Shown here in pieces: positions 51,295-60,093 of a stretch of 64,000 nucleotides of DNA. Position 1 is the stretch's first letter. Each line of letters opens with the position of its first letter. The position numbers and the translations under genes are program-made. Location: assembly GCF_001202025.1 (NCBI RefSeq), contig NZ_LGHS01000066.1:1-64000 (forward strand), read 5' to 3'. Source of the stretch: Pseudorhodobacter aquimaris. GTDB taxonomy: Bacteria > Pseudomonadota > Alphaproteobacteria > Rhodobacterales > Rhodobacteraceae. The notes under the pieces are model-generated. The model made no database searches and had not been told where the DNA came from. It saw only the letters and a list, made by a program, of their open reading frames with translations.

Positions 51295-52603
51295 GGTGTT
51301 TGGCATGGGTGCCGGAACCCAGATGATTGCGGTGTTTTTCCTGTTCATGGCCTTGAGGGTGCCTGTGGCCTTTGCGCTTGGGCTGTCAGCGCTCTATGCG
51401 ATGTGGCAGATCGGGTTCGGCTTTGAGCTGGCGGGCGATCTGATCGCAACCGGCATTGCCAAATACGCGCTCTTGGCGATCCCCTTCTTTATTCTGGCCG
51501 GAACCTTGATGGGGTCGCTGGGCATTGCCGAACGTATGATCCGCTTTTTCCGGGTGCTGATCGGGGATTTGCCCGGTGGTATGGGGGTGGTCGGCACGGT
51601 TGTGTGCCTGTTTTGGGGGGCGGTTTCGGGCTCGGGGCCGGCCTCTGTTGCAGCCATCGGCCCGATGATCATTCGCGGGATGGAGGAGGACGGCTATCCG
51701 CGTGCGGCGGCTGCCGCCTTGGTCTGTACGGGGGCTGCGCTTTCGATTGTGATCCCGCCCTCGATCGGTTTGGTGATCTACGGGGTGATTGCAGAAACCT
51801 CGATCTCATCGCTGTTTATTGCCGCGATTATCCCCGGTGTTTTCATGGGGTTGTTGATGCTTGTCGTGCTGCCCTTTGTGAAATCCAAAGGGCGTGAGAG
51901 CCTTGACCGCATTGCGCCACCGCCTGCCTCGGCCGGTTATTTCCAAGACCTTTGGCACAGTTTTCGGGACTCCTTTTGGGGGTTGATGACGCCGGTGGTT
52001 ATTCTGGGCGGCATCTATTCCGGTATCTTTACCCCGACCGAGGCGGCGCTGGTGGCGACCGTTTACGCGCTGGCGGTTGGGGGCTTGGTTTACCGCACCC
52101 TAACCCTGCGCGGGCTTTATGATGCGCTGACGGATGCAGCTGCGTCATCTGCGGTGGTGATGCTGGTGGTCGCCTATGCCAGCCTGTTCGGATGGGTCGT
52201 CACGGTAGAGGATCTGGTCGGTCAATACTCGGGCCAGCTTTTGGGGCTGAGCGATAATTCCGCGGTGATCTTGATCGTGATCATGCTGATCTTCCTGATC
52301 GCGGGGATGTTCATGGATCCGGTTACCGTGATGTTCATCGCCCTGCCCATTATCCTGCCGGTGGTGCGAGAGCTGGGCTGGGATCCGGTCTGGTTCGGGG
52401 TGCTGGTCATGGTGAACCTTGCGATCGGCCTGATCACGCCGCCGGTGGGGATCAACCTTTATGTAGCCGCCAATGTCACGCGTTTGCCGATTGAACGCAT
52501 CGCGCGGGCCAGTCTGCCGTTCTTGTTGATCAGCATTCTGGGGCTTGGAGTTGTGGCGGCCTTCCCAAACCTGTCGCTGGTCCTGCCGACACTACTGAAA
52601 TAG
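51287..52603 (+). CDS. TRAP transporter large permease (DctM)
   Basis: 438 aa, about 12 hydrophobic helices. IPFFILAGTLMGSLGIAERM, FWGAVSGSGPASVAAIGP, IPPSIGLVIYGVIAETS and GLITPPVGINLYV are typical. ATG at 51287 inside the end of dctQ. Confidence 0.94.
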   Translation: MSEVFGMGAGTQMIAVFFLFMALRVPVAFALGLSALYAMWQIGFGFELAGDLIATGIAKYALLAIPFFILAGTLMGSLGIAERMIRFFRVLIGDLPGGMGVVGTVVCLFWGAVSGSGPASVAAIGPMIIRGMEEDGYPRAAAAALVCTGAALSIVIPPSIGLVIYGVIAETSISSLFIAAIIPGVFMGLLMLVVLPFVKSKGRESLDRIAPPPASAGYFQDLWHSFRDSFWGLMTPVVILGGIYSGIFTPTEAALVATVYALAVGGLVYRTLTLRGLYDALTDAAASSAVVMLVVAYASLFGWVVTVEDLVGQYSGQLLGLSDNSAVILIVIMLIFLIAGMFMDPVTVMFIALPIILPVVRELGWDPVWFGVLVMVNLAIGLITPPVGINLYVAANVTRLPIERIARASLPFLLISILGLGVVAAFPNLSLVLPTLLK

Positions 52604-52607
52604 CGGC

Positions 52608-53129
52608 CTATGGCGCGGGTTTGGCCAAGCCCGCCGCAATATCCAGAAGGCGCGTTTGAACCCGGAAGAACCGGTGCAAAACGGCGGCGTCGGGCAGTTG
52701 CCTTGCCATGGCAGAGACGCCTTTCAGGGTGACCGGGGTCTGTCCTTCGGGCAATGTGATCGTAAGGCTTGTGGTGGGGGCATCCGGGACATTGCGCAGG
52801 CGCAACCCGCTGTTGGAAACCTCTGCCTCGATTGCCGTGGTGGAGATGGCCAAAGCCGCATTTTCATCAATCAGTTCATTGAAAAGCGTATCCTTGGCGG
52901 CTTCATCCAGATGCGACACCACAGGGGGATCCCCCGGCCGCTGGCCGCGTGCGGTGATTGTGCCATCCGATGTAATGGTCAAAATGGGCGCTTCGCCCTT
53001 GCGGGGTTTCTGGCCGCTGCTCATATCGAACGTCAGCACGATTGCGTTAGGTGTCATGCCGAAATCCCGCGCTTGGGCGCTTGTCGCAAGCCCCTGTAAT
53101 ACCAACAACATCACCAAAAGAAACCGCAT
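52608..53129 (-). CDS. Exported hypothetical protein
   Basis: 173 aa. Signal peptide MRFLLVMLLVLQGLATSAQA; the mature part is hydrophilic, with no Cys and no known domain. ATG 53129 with AGGAGG at ideal spacing. Converges with dctM. Function unknown. Confidence 0.7.
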   Translation of the reverse strand: MRFLLVMLLVLQGLATSAQARDFGMTPNAIVLTFDMSSGQKPRKGEAPILTITSDGTITARGQRPGDPPVVSHLDEAAKDTLFNELIDENAALAISTTAIEAEVSNSGLRLRNVPDAPTTSLTITLPEGQTPVTLKGVSAMARQLPDAAVLHRFFRVQTRLLDIAAGLAKPAP

Positions 53130-53200
53130 CAATACCTCCTGAAAAAAGTGGGGCGATGCCCGATGGCACCGCCCCTGAAACGAAACGAACCTAGCTACGA

Positions 53201-54132
53201 TTACGCACGTTTGGACTTGCGGCGAAGGGCCGGTACAAACCCGAGTGCGCCCAGCAGCAACAGGCCACTTGCAGGCAATGGAACCGGGCTTGGCGTGGTG
53301 CCGATATCGGCTGCCAGCGGGATGGAGACAGCCGTAAAGGGGTCGATGGTCAGATACCCGAGATCCTGAAACGCAGCGATGGTCGCGGCCGAAACAGTCG
53401 CTGGGTCATCCACTGCATAAGGTGTCATCAGTTCGGGATCATTATAAAGGCCCGAAATGGGGGAGCCGTCTTCTGGCGAACATGCCGCGCCGTCCAAACC
53501 GGCAATCCAGCATTCGTTCCAATGTCCGCCACCATTTTCAAGCAGGATGGACGAAAGCGACGTGCCGTTCGTCGTATTGAATGCAGCCAGCGCATTTGCG
53601 CCGATGTAGTTGTTGCCCGAAGCATCTGTCAGATCGTTGTCGGCAAACATCGTGCCAAAGCCAACCGCATGTGCAACTTCGTGAACAGCGGAGTCGAGGA
53701 AAAGCTGCTCGGACTGCGGGAATTCGGCATCAGCGCCAAAATCGGCTGCGTCGAATTGCATGAAGCCGCCGACAGCCCGCTCAAATCCAGACTGCGTCGC
53801 AAAGGCTAGGGGACCGGCAAAAGCAAGCGATCCGCTGGAACCATCTTCATAGGTCATCCAGGCATCAAGCGTGTAGACGGCATCGGTCAACCCGGTGAAG
53901 CCGGTCAAAACGGTTTCCCAGAATGTCTCTGCCGCGCCGAAAAGCTGCTTTTGACGTGCCGAGAAAGCTTCTGTCGCGTTTTGCGCGCCGGTTGAGGGAT
54001 CTCCGTCGCCGTCACTGTCAACGATGACGCCTGCGGGCAGGTAGTTAACGATCAGATCGAAAGTCGCGGCATTTGCAAACCGGCGTTCACTGCAAGAACC
54101 GCACCAAGTGCAGTTAAAAAGTTTTTGTTCAT
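53201..54132 (-). pseudogene. Leishmanolysin-like (M8) exported protein with VPLPA-CTERM, frameshift in the signal peptide
   Basis: Signal peptide MNKNFLTALGAVLAVNAG starts at 54132, but the mature part (FANAATFDLIVNYLPAGVIV) is in another frame; one A missing from the run at 54078-54080 (plus-strand sense) explains it. Restored length is 310 aa. Zinc site HEVAHAVGFGTMF, later GGGHWNECW and DPELMTPYA, as in bacterial leishmanolysin relatives (HExxH plus a distant His). C-terminus VPLPASGLLLLGALGFV and an Arg/Lys tail is a VPLPA-CTERM sorting signal. Could be a sequencing error. Secreted or surface anchored. Confidence 0.75.
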
Positions 54133-54318
54133 TTTTTATACCTTTGCTATCAGGGCCGCGCCCTTCCCCACCGGCAAACCACCTGTTGCGACCAGAAATT
54201 GTCGGTTGGTTAATAATTTGCTGACGGCTGAGTGCCGTAATCACGGCATCGTTACAATTTCAAGAAAAATCGATAAAAAAATCTTTCAAGTTGTGTCGCA
54301 AGACCAGTTTCAGCCCCC

Positions 54319-54354
54319 CCCCAAGGCCAGATCAGGCAACCGTGGGCCTTGGGG
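54319..54354. terminator. Hairpin after the peptide ABC operon
   Basis: CCCCAAGGCC / GGCCTTGGGG, loop 16, beside a nine-C run and just downstream of the leftward dppF-like gene. No T-tract in either direction. Confidence 0.4.
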
Positions 54355-54356
54355 CG

Positions 54357-55358
54357 CTATGTGGTGGCGAGAGGGGAGATTACCTCATGATAGGGGCAGG
54401 CAACGAAATGCCCCGGCGCGGCCTCTTGCATCAAGGGACGGCTCTCGGCGCAATCGGGCTGTGCCTTGGGGCAACGGGTCCGAAACGCACAGCCCGAAGG
54501 CGGGCTCAGCGGTGAGGGCAGCTCTCCGCCCAGCACGGGGCGTTTGCGTGCGGCTTCAAGCAGAGGGTCGGGGATCGGCACCGAGGCAATCAGCGCCTGT
54601 GTGTAGGGGTGGCGGGGTTCGCGAACCAGCTGGCGGGCCTCGGCCTGTTCCATCTGGCGGCCCAGATACATCACCAAGGTGCGGTCGCTGATATGTTTCA
54701 CCACGCTCAGATCATGGGCGATAAAGATCATCGACAGCTTCATCTCGCGCTGCAACTGTTTGAGCAGGTTCACCACCTGCGCCTGCACCGAGACATCCAG
54801 CGCGCTGACCGGCTCATCACAGATCACCAGCTTGGGGTTCAGGATCAGGGCGCGGGCGATGCCGATGCGCTGACACTGCCCGCCCGAAAACTCATGCGGA
54901 TAACGGTTGAGGAGGTTGGGCAGCAGCCCCACGCGTTCCATCATCTCACCGACACGGGTGCGGGCGTCCTTTTTGCTGATGTCGGGCTGATGGGTGGTCA
55001 GGGGTTCGGCGATGATCTCGCCCACGGTCATGCGCGGGTTAAGGGCGGCAAGCGGGTCTTGGAACACCATCTGCACATCGCGCCGGTGGGTGCGCCGGTC
55101 GCGCGGGGACATTTGCCGCAGGTCACGGCCTTCCCACAGGATCTGCCCGCCGGTGGTGGGTACGGTGCCCACGATCGCGCGGGCAAGCGTTGATTTTCCC
55201 GAGCCGGATTCCCCGACCACTCCCATGGTTTGCCCTGCCTCAAGGTCAAAGCTCATCTTGCTGACGGCCTGCAACTTGCCCGGTTTGGTCCAGGGCCAAG
55301 CGCCGCGCGGGGTCACGTCAAAGGTTACATCCAGATCACGCACTTGCAGCAGGGTCAT
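54357..55358 (-). CDS. Peptide ABC transporter ATP-binding protein (DppF-like)
   Basis: 333 aa. Walker A GESGSGKST, signature LSGG-type FSGGQCQRIGIARAL, Walker B LVICDEPVSALDVS, and the C-terminal oligopeptide motif with Cys (CAFRTRCPKAQPDC), probably an Fe-S site. Last gene of a leftward operon; start overlaps the preceding stop by four bases. Confidence 0.93.
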   Translation of the reverse strand: MTLLQVRDLDVTFDVTPRGAWPWTKPGKLQAVSKMSFDLEAGQTMGVVGESGSGKSTLARAIVGTVPTTGGQILWEGRDLRQMSPRDRRTHRRDVQMVFQDPLAALNPRMTVGEIIAEPLTTHQPDISKKDARTRVGEMMERVGLLPNLLNRYPHEFSGGQCQRIGIARALILNPKLVICDEPVSALDVSVQAQVVNLLKQLQREMKLSMIFIAHDLSVVKHISDRTLVMYLGRQMEQAEARQLVREPRHPYTQALIASVPIPDPLLEAARKRPVLGGELPSPLSPPSGCAFRTRCPKAQPDCAESRPLMQEAAPGHFVACPYHEVISPLATT

Positions 55359-56320
55359 TTCACCACCTCCGGATCGGCATGGCAGGCACGGCGCACATCG
55401 CGGTAGGCCAGCAGTTCAGGTTGCACATCGCCGCAATGATCCAGCCGGAAGGCACAGCGCGGGGTAAAGGGGCAGCCTTTGGGCAGGCGCGACATATCGG
55501 GGGGATCGCCGGGGATTGTTGCCAGCTCATCCTGATCGATATCCAACCGCGGCACGGCCCGCAAAAGCCCCAGCGTATAGGGGTGCGAGGGGGTGGCAAA
55601 AAGGTCGGTCGTCGCCCCCTGTTCCATCACCCGCCCGCCATACATTACCACCGTGCGCTCGCAGGTATCGGCAACGATGCCAAGGTCGTGGGTGATCAGG
55701 ATCATCGCGGTGCCGAACTCTTGGCGGACCTCGGCCAGAAGCTCCATGATCTGGGCCTGAACGGTGACATCCAGCGCGGTCGTCGGCTCATCCGCGATCA
55801 ACAGACGCGGGCGGCACAAAAGCGCCATGGCGATCATGATCCGCTGGCGCATCCCGCCCGAAAACTCATGCGGGTACATGCGCAAACGACCCGCCGCATC
55901 GGGGATGCGCACCGCGTCCAGCATGGCGACACAATCCTTGAGCGCGTCACGTTTCGACATGCCCTTATGCAGGGTCAGAACCTCGGCCATCTGGTCACCG
56001 ACCTTTAGGTAGGGGTTCAGCGAGGTCATCGGGTCCTGAAAGATCATCGCCATCTGCTGCGCCCGCAGCTTGTTGAGCGCCGATTGCGACAGGCCCAACA
56101 GCTCATCCCCGTCCAGACGAACCGAACCGCTGGCCAAGCCGTTACGCGCCAGAAGCCCCATAACCGCAAAGGCCGTCTGGCTTTTGCCCGAACCGGATTC
56201 GCCGACGATAGCGAGGGTTTCCCCCGCCTCAATGGACAGCGACAGCCCGTTCACGGCATTCACCGTGCCGTCAGCGGTGCGAAAGGTTACCGCAAGGTTT
56301 TCTACGTCAAGCAAAGCCAT
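55355..56320 (-). CDS. Peptide ABC transporter ATP-binding protein (DppD-like)
   Basis: 321 aa. Walker A GESGSGKSQT, FSGGMRQRIMIAMAL, Walker B LLIADEPTTALDVT, C-terminal CPFTPRCAFRLDHCGD. Pairs with the DppF-like ATPase. ATG shares a base with the stop of the DppC-like gene (TAATG). Confidence 0.93.
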   Translation of the reverse strand: MALLDVENLAVTFRTADGTVNAVNGLSLSIEAGETLAIVGESGSGKSQTAFAVMGLLARNGLASGSVRLDGDELLGLSQSALNKLRAQQMAMIFQDPMTSLNPYLKVGDQMAEVLTLHKGMSKRDALKDCVAMLDAVRIPDAAGRLRMYPHEFSGGMRQRIMIAMALLCRPRLLIADEPTTALDVTVQAQIMELLAEVRQEFGTAMILITHDLGIVADTCERTVVMYGGRVMEQGATTDLFATPSHPYTLGLLRAVPRLDIDQDELATIPGDPPDMSRLPKGCPFTPRCAFRLDHCGDVQPELLAYRDVRRACHADPEVVK

Positions 56321-57237
56321 TATCTGTCCTTTGGATCGAGGGCATCACGCAGCCCGTCGCCAATGAAGAAAAACGCAAACAGCGACACCACAAAGAACGC
56401 CAGCGGAAAGCCCAGCATCCAAGGGGTATCGTTGCGCATGTTCGCCGCACCCATATTGATCAGCGCCCCCCAAGAGGTGCTGGGCTCCTGCACGCCAAGA
56501 CCCAGAAAGCTGATGAAGGATTCAAAGATGATCATCTGTGGGACCAGCAGTGTGGCATAGACGATCACCACCCCCAAAAGGTTTGGCACGATATGGCGCG
56601 CGATGATGCGCGGGGTGCTGACGCCGGTGGCGATGGCGGCCTCGACGAATTCCTTGTTCTTGATGCTCAGGGTCTGGCCGCGCACGATCCGCGCCATATC
56701 CAGCCATGAGATCATCCCGATGCCGATGAACAGCATGACGATCGACCGCTCGAACACCACCAGCAACAGGATCAGCACAAACATATAGGGGATCGACATC
56801 ATCAGATCGACGATCCGCATCATCACCGTATCCGTGCGCCCGCCGACATAACCCGCAACCGCCCCCCATGCCGTGCCCACCACGACCGAGATCAGCGCCC
56901 CCACGATCCCCACCATCAAGGAAATCCGCGTGCCTTGCACGACCCGCGCATAAAGGTCACGACCGGATTCGTCGACGCCGAAGTAATGCCGGTTTTCCCA
57001 TGACGGCCCGCCCACCTCGGGGATAGAGCCGAGCATGGACCAGTCGATCTCTTCGTTGCTCCACGGGGTTGCGAATTGGCCAAGGCTGGCGAAAAGCGCC
57101 ACCAGCACCAGTATCACCATGCTGATCACGGCAGCCTTATTGTGAAAAAACCGCACCCGCGCGTCTTCCCATAGGGATCGGCCCTTGACGGGTTCGATCC
57201 GGGCTGCGGCCTCGACTGTTGCGCGTCCTGCGATCAT
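56320..57237 (-). CDS. Peptide ABC transporter permease (DppC-like)
   Basis: 305 aa, six transmembrane helices; FGVDESGRDLYARVVQGTRI and the EAA loop EAAIATGVSTPRIIARHIVP are typical. Start 57237 with AAAGGGGG upstream; an upstream in-frame start is less likely. Confidence 0.92.
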   Translation of the reverse strand: MIAGRATVEAAARIEPVKGRSLWEDARVRFFHNKAAVISMVILVLVALFASLGQFATPWSNEEIDWSMLGSIPEVGGPSWENRHYFGVDESGRDLYARVVQGTRISLMVGIVGALISVVVGTAWGAVAGYVGGRTDTVMMRIVDLMMSIPYMFVLILLLVVFERSIVMLFIGIGMISWLDMARIVRGQTLSIKNKEFVEAAIATGVSTPRIIARHIVPNLLGVVIVYATLLVPQMIIFESFISFLGLGVQEPSTSWGALINMGAANMRNDTPWMLGFPLAFFVVSLFAFFFIGDGLRDALDPKDR

Positions 57238-57250
57238 TGGTTTGCCCCCT

Positions 57251-58174
57251 TTAATAACGGATCTTGGGGTCGATCCACGCATAGATCACATCGACCAAAA
57301 GGTTGAACAGAACCGTCAGCGCCCCGATCAGAATGGTGATCCCCATGATCACCGAATAATCCCGCGCCAATGCGGAGTTGACAAAGAACTGCCCGATCCC
57401 GCCGGTTGAAAAGAACACATCAATAAGCACCGATCCCGTGATCATCCCCACAAAGGCCGGCCCCAGATATGAGATCACCGGCAGCATCGCAGGTTTAAGC
57501 GCGTGACGCAGGATAACGCGGTGCATCGGCAGGCCCTTGGCCCGTGCGGTGCGGATGAACCCTGCGTTCAGCACCTCCAGCATCGAGGACCGCGTAATCC
57601 GCGCGATGCTGGCCATATAGGATGTCGAAAGGGCAATCACCGGCAGGATCAGATATTCAATCTGCCCGCCGCGCCAACCGCCCCCGGGCAACCAGCCAAG
57701 CCAAAGCGTAAAGATCAGCACCAAGATCGGCGCCATTACGAAATTGGGCAAGACCTGCGCGCCGATGCTGATGCCGACGGCCAGATAGTCCAGCCATGAA
57801 TTGTGAAATACCGCCGCCATCACGCCCAGACTGCCGCCCACAGCCACGGCCACCAAAAAGGACCAGAACCCGTAGGTCAAAGTGACCGGAAAGCCCTGCG
57901 CGATCAGGTCGTTGACCGTGCGGTCCTTGAACTTGAAGCTGGGGCCGAAATCGAAATGCGCGACCACATCCCAGACATAGATCCCCATCCGCTGAAGCAG
58001 GGGTTTGTCGAGCCCGTATTTCGCCTCCAGGTTGGCCAGAACAGCCGGGGGCACACCGCGTTCGGTGGCAAAGGGGCTGCCGGGGGCGGCCTCCATCAAC
58101 AAAAAGGAAAACACGATCAGCAGCAGAATCGTCGGCACAGCGATGGCCAGCCGTTTGAGGATGAATGCGGTCAT
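57251..58174 (-). CDS. Peptide ABC transporter permease (DppB-like)
   Basis: 307 aa, six helices; MTAFILKRLAIAVPTILLLI start and the EAA loop RTARAKGLPMHRVILRHALK are typical. 13 bases before the dppC-like start. Confidence 0.92.
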   Translation of the reverse strand: MTAFILKRLAIAVPTILLLIVFSFLLMEAAPGSPFATERGVPPAVLANLEAKYGLDKPLLQRMGIYVWDVVAHFDFGPSFKFKDRTVNDLIAQGFPVTLTYGFWSFLVAVAVGGSLGVMAAVFHNSWLDYLAVGISIGAQVLPNFVMAPILVLIFTLWLGWLPGGGWRGGQIEYLILPVIALSTSYMASIARITRSSMLEVLNAGFIRTARAKGLPMHRVILRHALKPAMLPVISYLGPAFVGMITGSVLIDVFFSTGGIGQFFVNSALARDYSVIMGITILIGALTVLFNLLVDVIYAWIDPKIRY

Positions 58175-58196
58175 GGTGTTCCCCCTTGCGTAAACG

Positions 58197-58221
58197 AAAA
58201 GGGGGGCGGCGCACCGCCCCC
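58197..58221 (-). other. Intercistronic hairpin between the binding protein and DppB-like genes
   Basis: GGGGGCGG / CCGCCCCC with a four-base loop; on the minus strand followed by CTTTT. Allows more binding protein than permease to be made. Confidence 0.65.
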
Positions 58222-58241
58222 GGTCATGTCAAATCGCGGAT

Positions 58242-59858
58242 TCAGTCAGCGACGCGATAGAAATCTTTGACATACCAGTTGTTTTCCACATTGTTCATCG
58301 GGAAGCCTTTGATGGCCGGATCCAGCAAGAATGTGTTGGCATAATGGTAGACCGGAATGATGCCCATATCATCCGACAGGATCTGCTCGGCGGCCTTATA
58401 TTCCGTTGCCGGATGGTCAGAGGTTTTCGACGCTGCGATCACCTTGTCATATTCGGCATTGGACCATTTCCCGTCGTTTTGCTCCTGATCGGTGGTCAGG
58501 ATATCGAGGAAGGTCGAGGCCTCGTTATAATCGCCACACCATGCCACCCGCGCCAGATCGAAATCACCGCCGCGCCGCACGTCCAGATAGGTGGACCACT
58601 CCATATTGGACAGGGTCACGGTGATGCCCAGTTTCTGCTTCCACATCTGGCTGAGAACGGTTGCGATCTTCTTGTGGTTCTCATCGGTGTTATAGATCAG
58701 CTTGAGTTCCAGATCCTCAACGCCTGCCTCTGCGATCAATTCCTTGGCTTTGGCGTCACGCTCGGCCTGTGTCCAGCCTGCATATTCGATCTCGGGCATC
58801 TCAAAGCCTGCCGTAGCGGCATGGGCAAAGTTATAGCCTGGCAGCTCTCCACCTTGCAAAATCTGGTCGACGATCACATTGCGGTCGACGGCATAGCTAA
58901 GCGCCTGACGCACGCGGGGATCGCGCAATTCGGGTTGGGAATCGGGGCGCTGGTTGATCGCATAATAATAGGAACACAAGCGCGGCACCGATTTCGCCTC
59001 ATCGGGGCGCTCGGTTTTCAGGCGGGGATAGGTGCCCGCCGGAAGCGGCTCCAGCATGTCATATTCGCCGGACTCGTAGCGGGTCAGCGCCTGATTAACG
59101 TCATTGATGACAAGGCCGGTGACCTCTTCGATGATCACGCTGTCGGCGTCCCAATAGGTCGGGCTTTTGACCAGCGTGAAATATTCATTCAACGCCAGTT
59201 CCTTGAGCGTATAGGCCCCGTTGCCGACATAGTTTTCCGGCGCGGTCCAGTCGCTGCCGAATTCCTCAACCGTTGGCATGTGGATCGGGGACAGGGTTGC
59301 ATAAGAGGTCATCGCCGGGAAATAGGGCACGGGCTGGGTCAGCGTCACCTTGAGGGTGTGATCATCCACCGCTTCAACGCCAAGCTCGCTTGGGTCCATC
59401 TTGCCTGCGACAATCTCGGCGGCGTTTTTCATCTGGGTCAATTCGACATACCACGCATAGGGCGAGGCGGTTGCCGGATCGGCGGCGCGGCGCCATGCGT
59501 TGACGAAATCCTGGGCGACGACGGGGTCACCATTGCTCCACTTGGCGGTGTCGCGCAGGGTGAAGGTATAGACGGTGTTGCCCTCGCTGGCCTCAAACCC
59601 GGTGGCCACGCCGGGGCGCAGGTTGCCATCGGCATCCTGTGTCATCAGCCCTTCCATGATCTGGCGCAACACATGGCTGCCCGCGGTTTCTTCATTCAAC
59701 TGGGGATCAAGCGTCGGGAACTGATCCAGCAACCGATAGGAAAAGACCTGTTTTTCAGCCAGCGTATCGCCCTCGGCGACATCTGCGGCATGGGCCGTCG
59801 AAAAGCCCAAAGCGAACACGGACGCGGTCGTCATGGCAAGAATTGTACGGCGATACAT
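58242..59858 (-). CDS. Peptide ABC transporter substrate-binding protein (OppA-like)
   Basis: 538 aa with signal peptide (TTASVFALGFSTAHA). SBP family 5: QVFSYRLLDQFPTLDPQLNE, LRQIMEGLMTQDADGNLRPG, WSNGDPVVAQDFVNAWRRAA. Periplasmic oligopeptide binding. First gene of the operon. Confidence 0.95.
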   Translation of the reverse strand: MYRRTILAMTTASVFALGFSTAHAADVAEGDTLAEKQVFSYRLLDQFPTLDPQLNEETAGSHVLRQIMEGLMTQDADGNLRPGVATGFEASEGNTVYTFTLRDTAKWSNGDPVVAQDFVNAWRRAADPATASPYAWYVELTQMKNAAEIVAGKMDPSELGVEAVDDHTLKVTLTQPVPYFPAMTSYATLSPIHMPTVEEFGSDWTAPENYVGNGAYTLKELALNEYFTLVKSPTYWDADSVIIEEVTGLVINDVNQALTRYESGEYDMLEPLPAGTYPRLKTERPDEAKSVPRLCSYYYAINQRPDSQPELRDPRVRQALSYAVDRNVIVDQILQGGELPGYNFAHAATAGFEMPEIEYAGWTQAERDAKAKELIAEAGVEDLELKLIYNTDENHKKIATVLSQMWKQKLGITVTLSNMEWSTYLDVRRGGDFDLARVAWCGDYNEASTFLDILTTDQEQNDGKWSNAEYDKVIAASKTSDHPATEYKAAEQILSDDMGIIPVYHYANTFLLDPAIKGFPMNNVENNWYVKDFYRVAD

Positions 59859-60093
59859 TGAAATCCTCCAGAGTAGGGGTCGTCACGCGGGGTGCGGTAT
59901 CGACAACTTAAACCACATCATAATGTAGGAATTTAACCAGTTTGCAAGTATTGTGGACAGGTGACCTCGCGCAATCCACAGCACGATATTGTCATGCAGG
60001 CTTTGCGGCAATCAGGGAACGCATTTTACATGCAAAGCGTTGTTGCGTAGCATTGTGCACAAAGCCGTGTCGCGCCAAAAGGACCCCCTCAAA

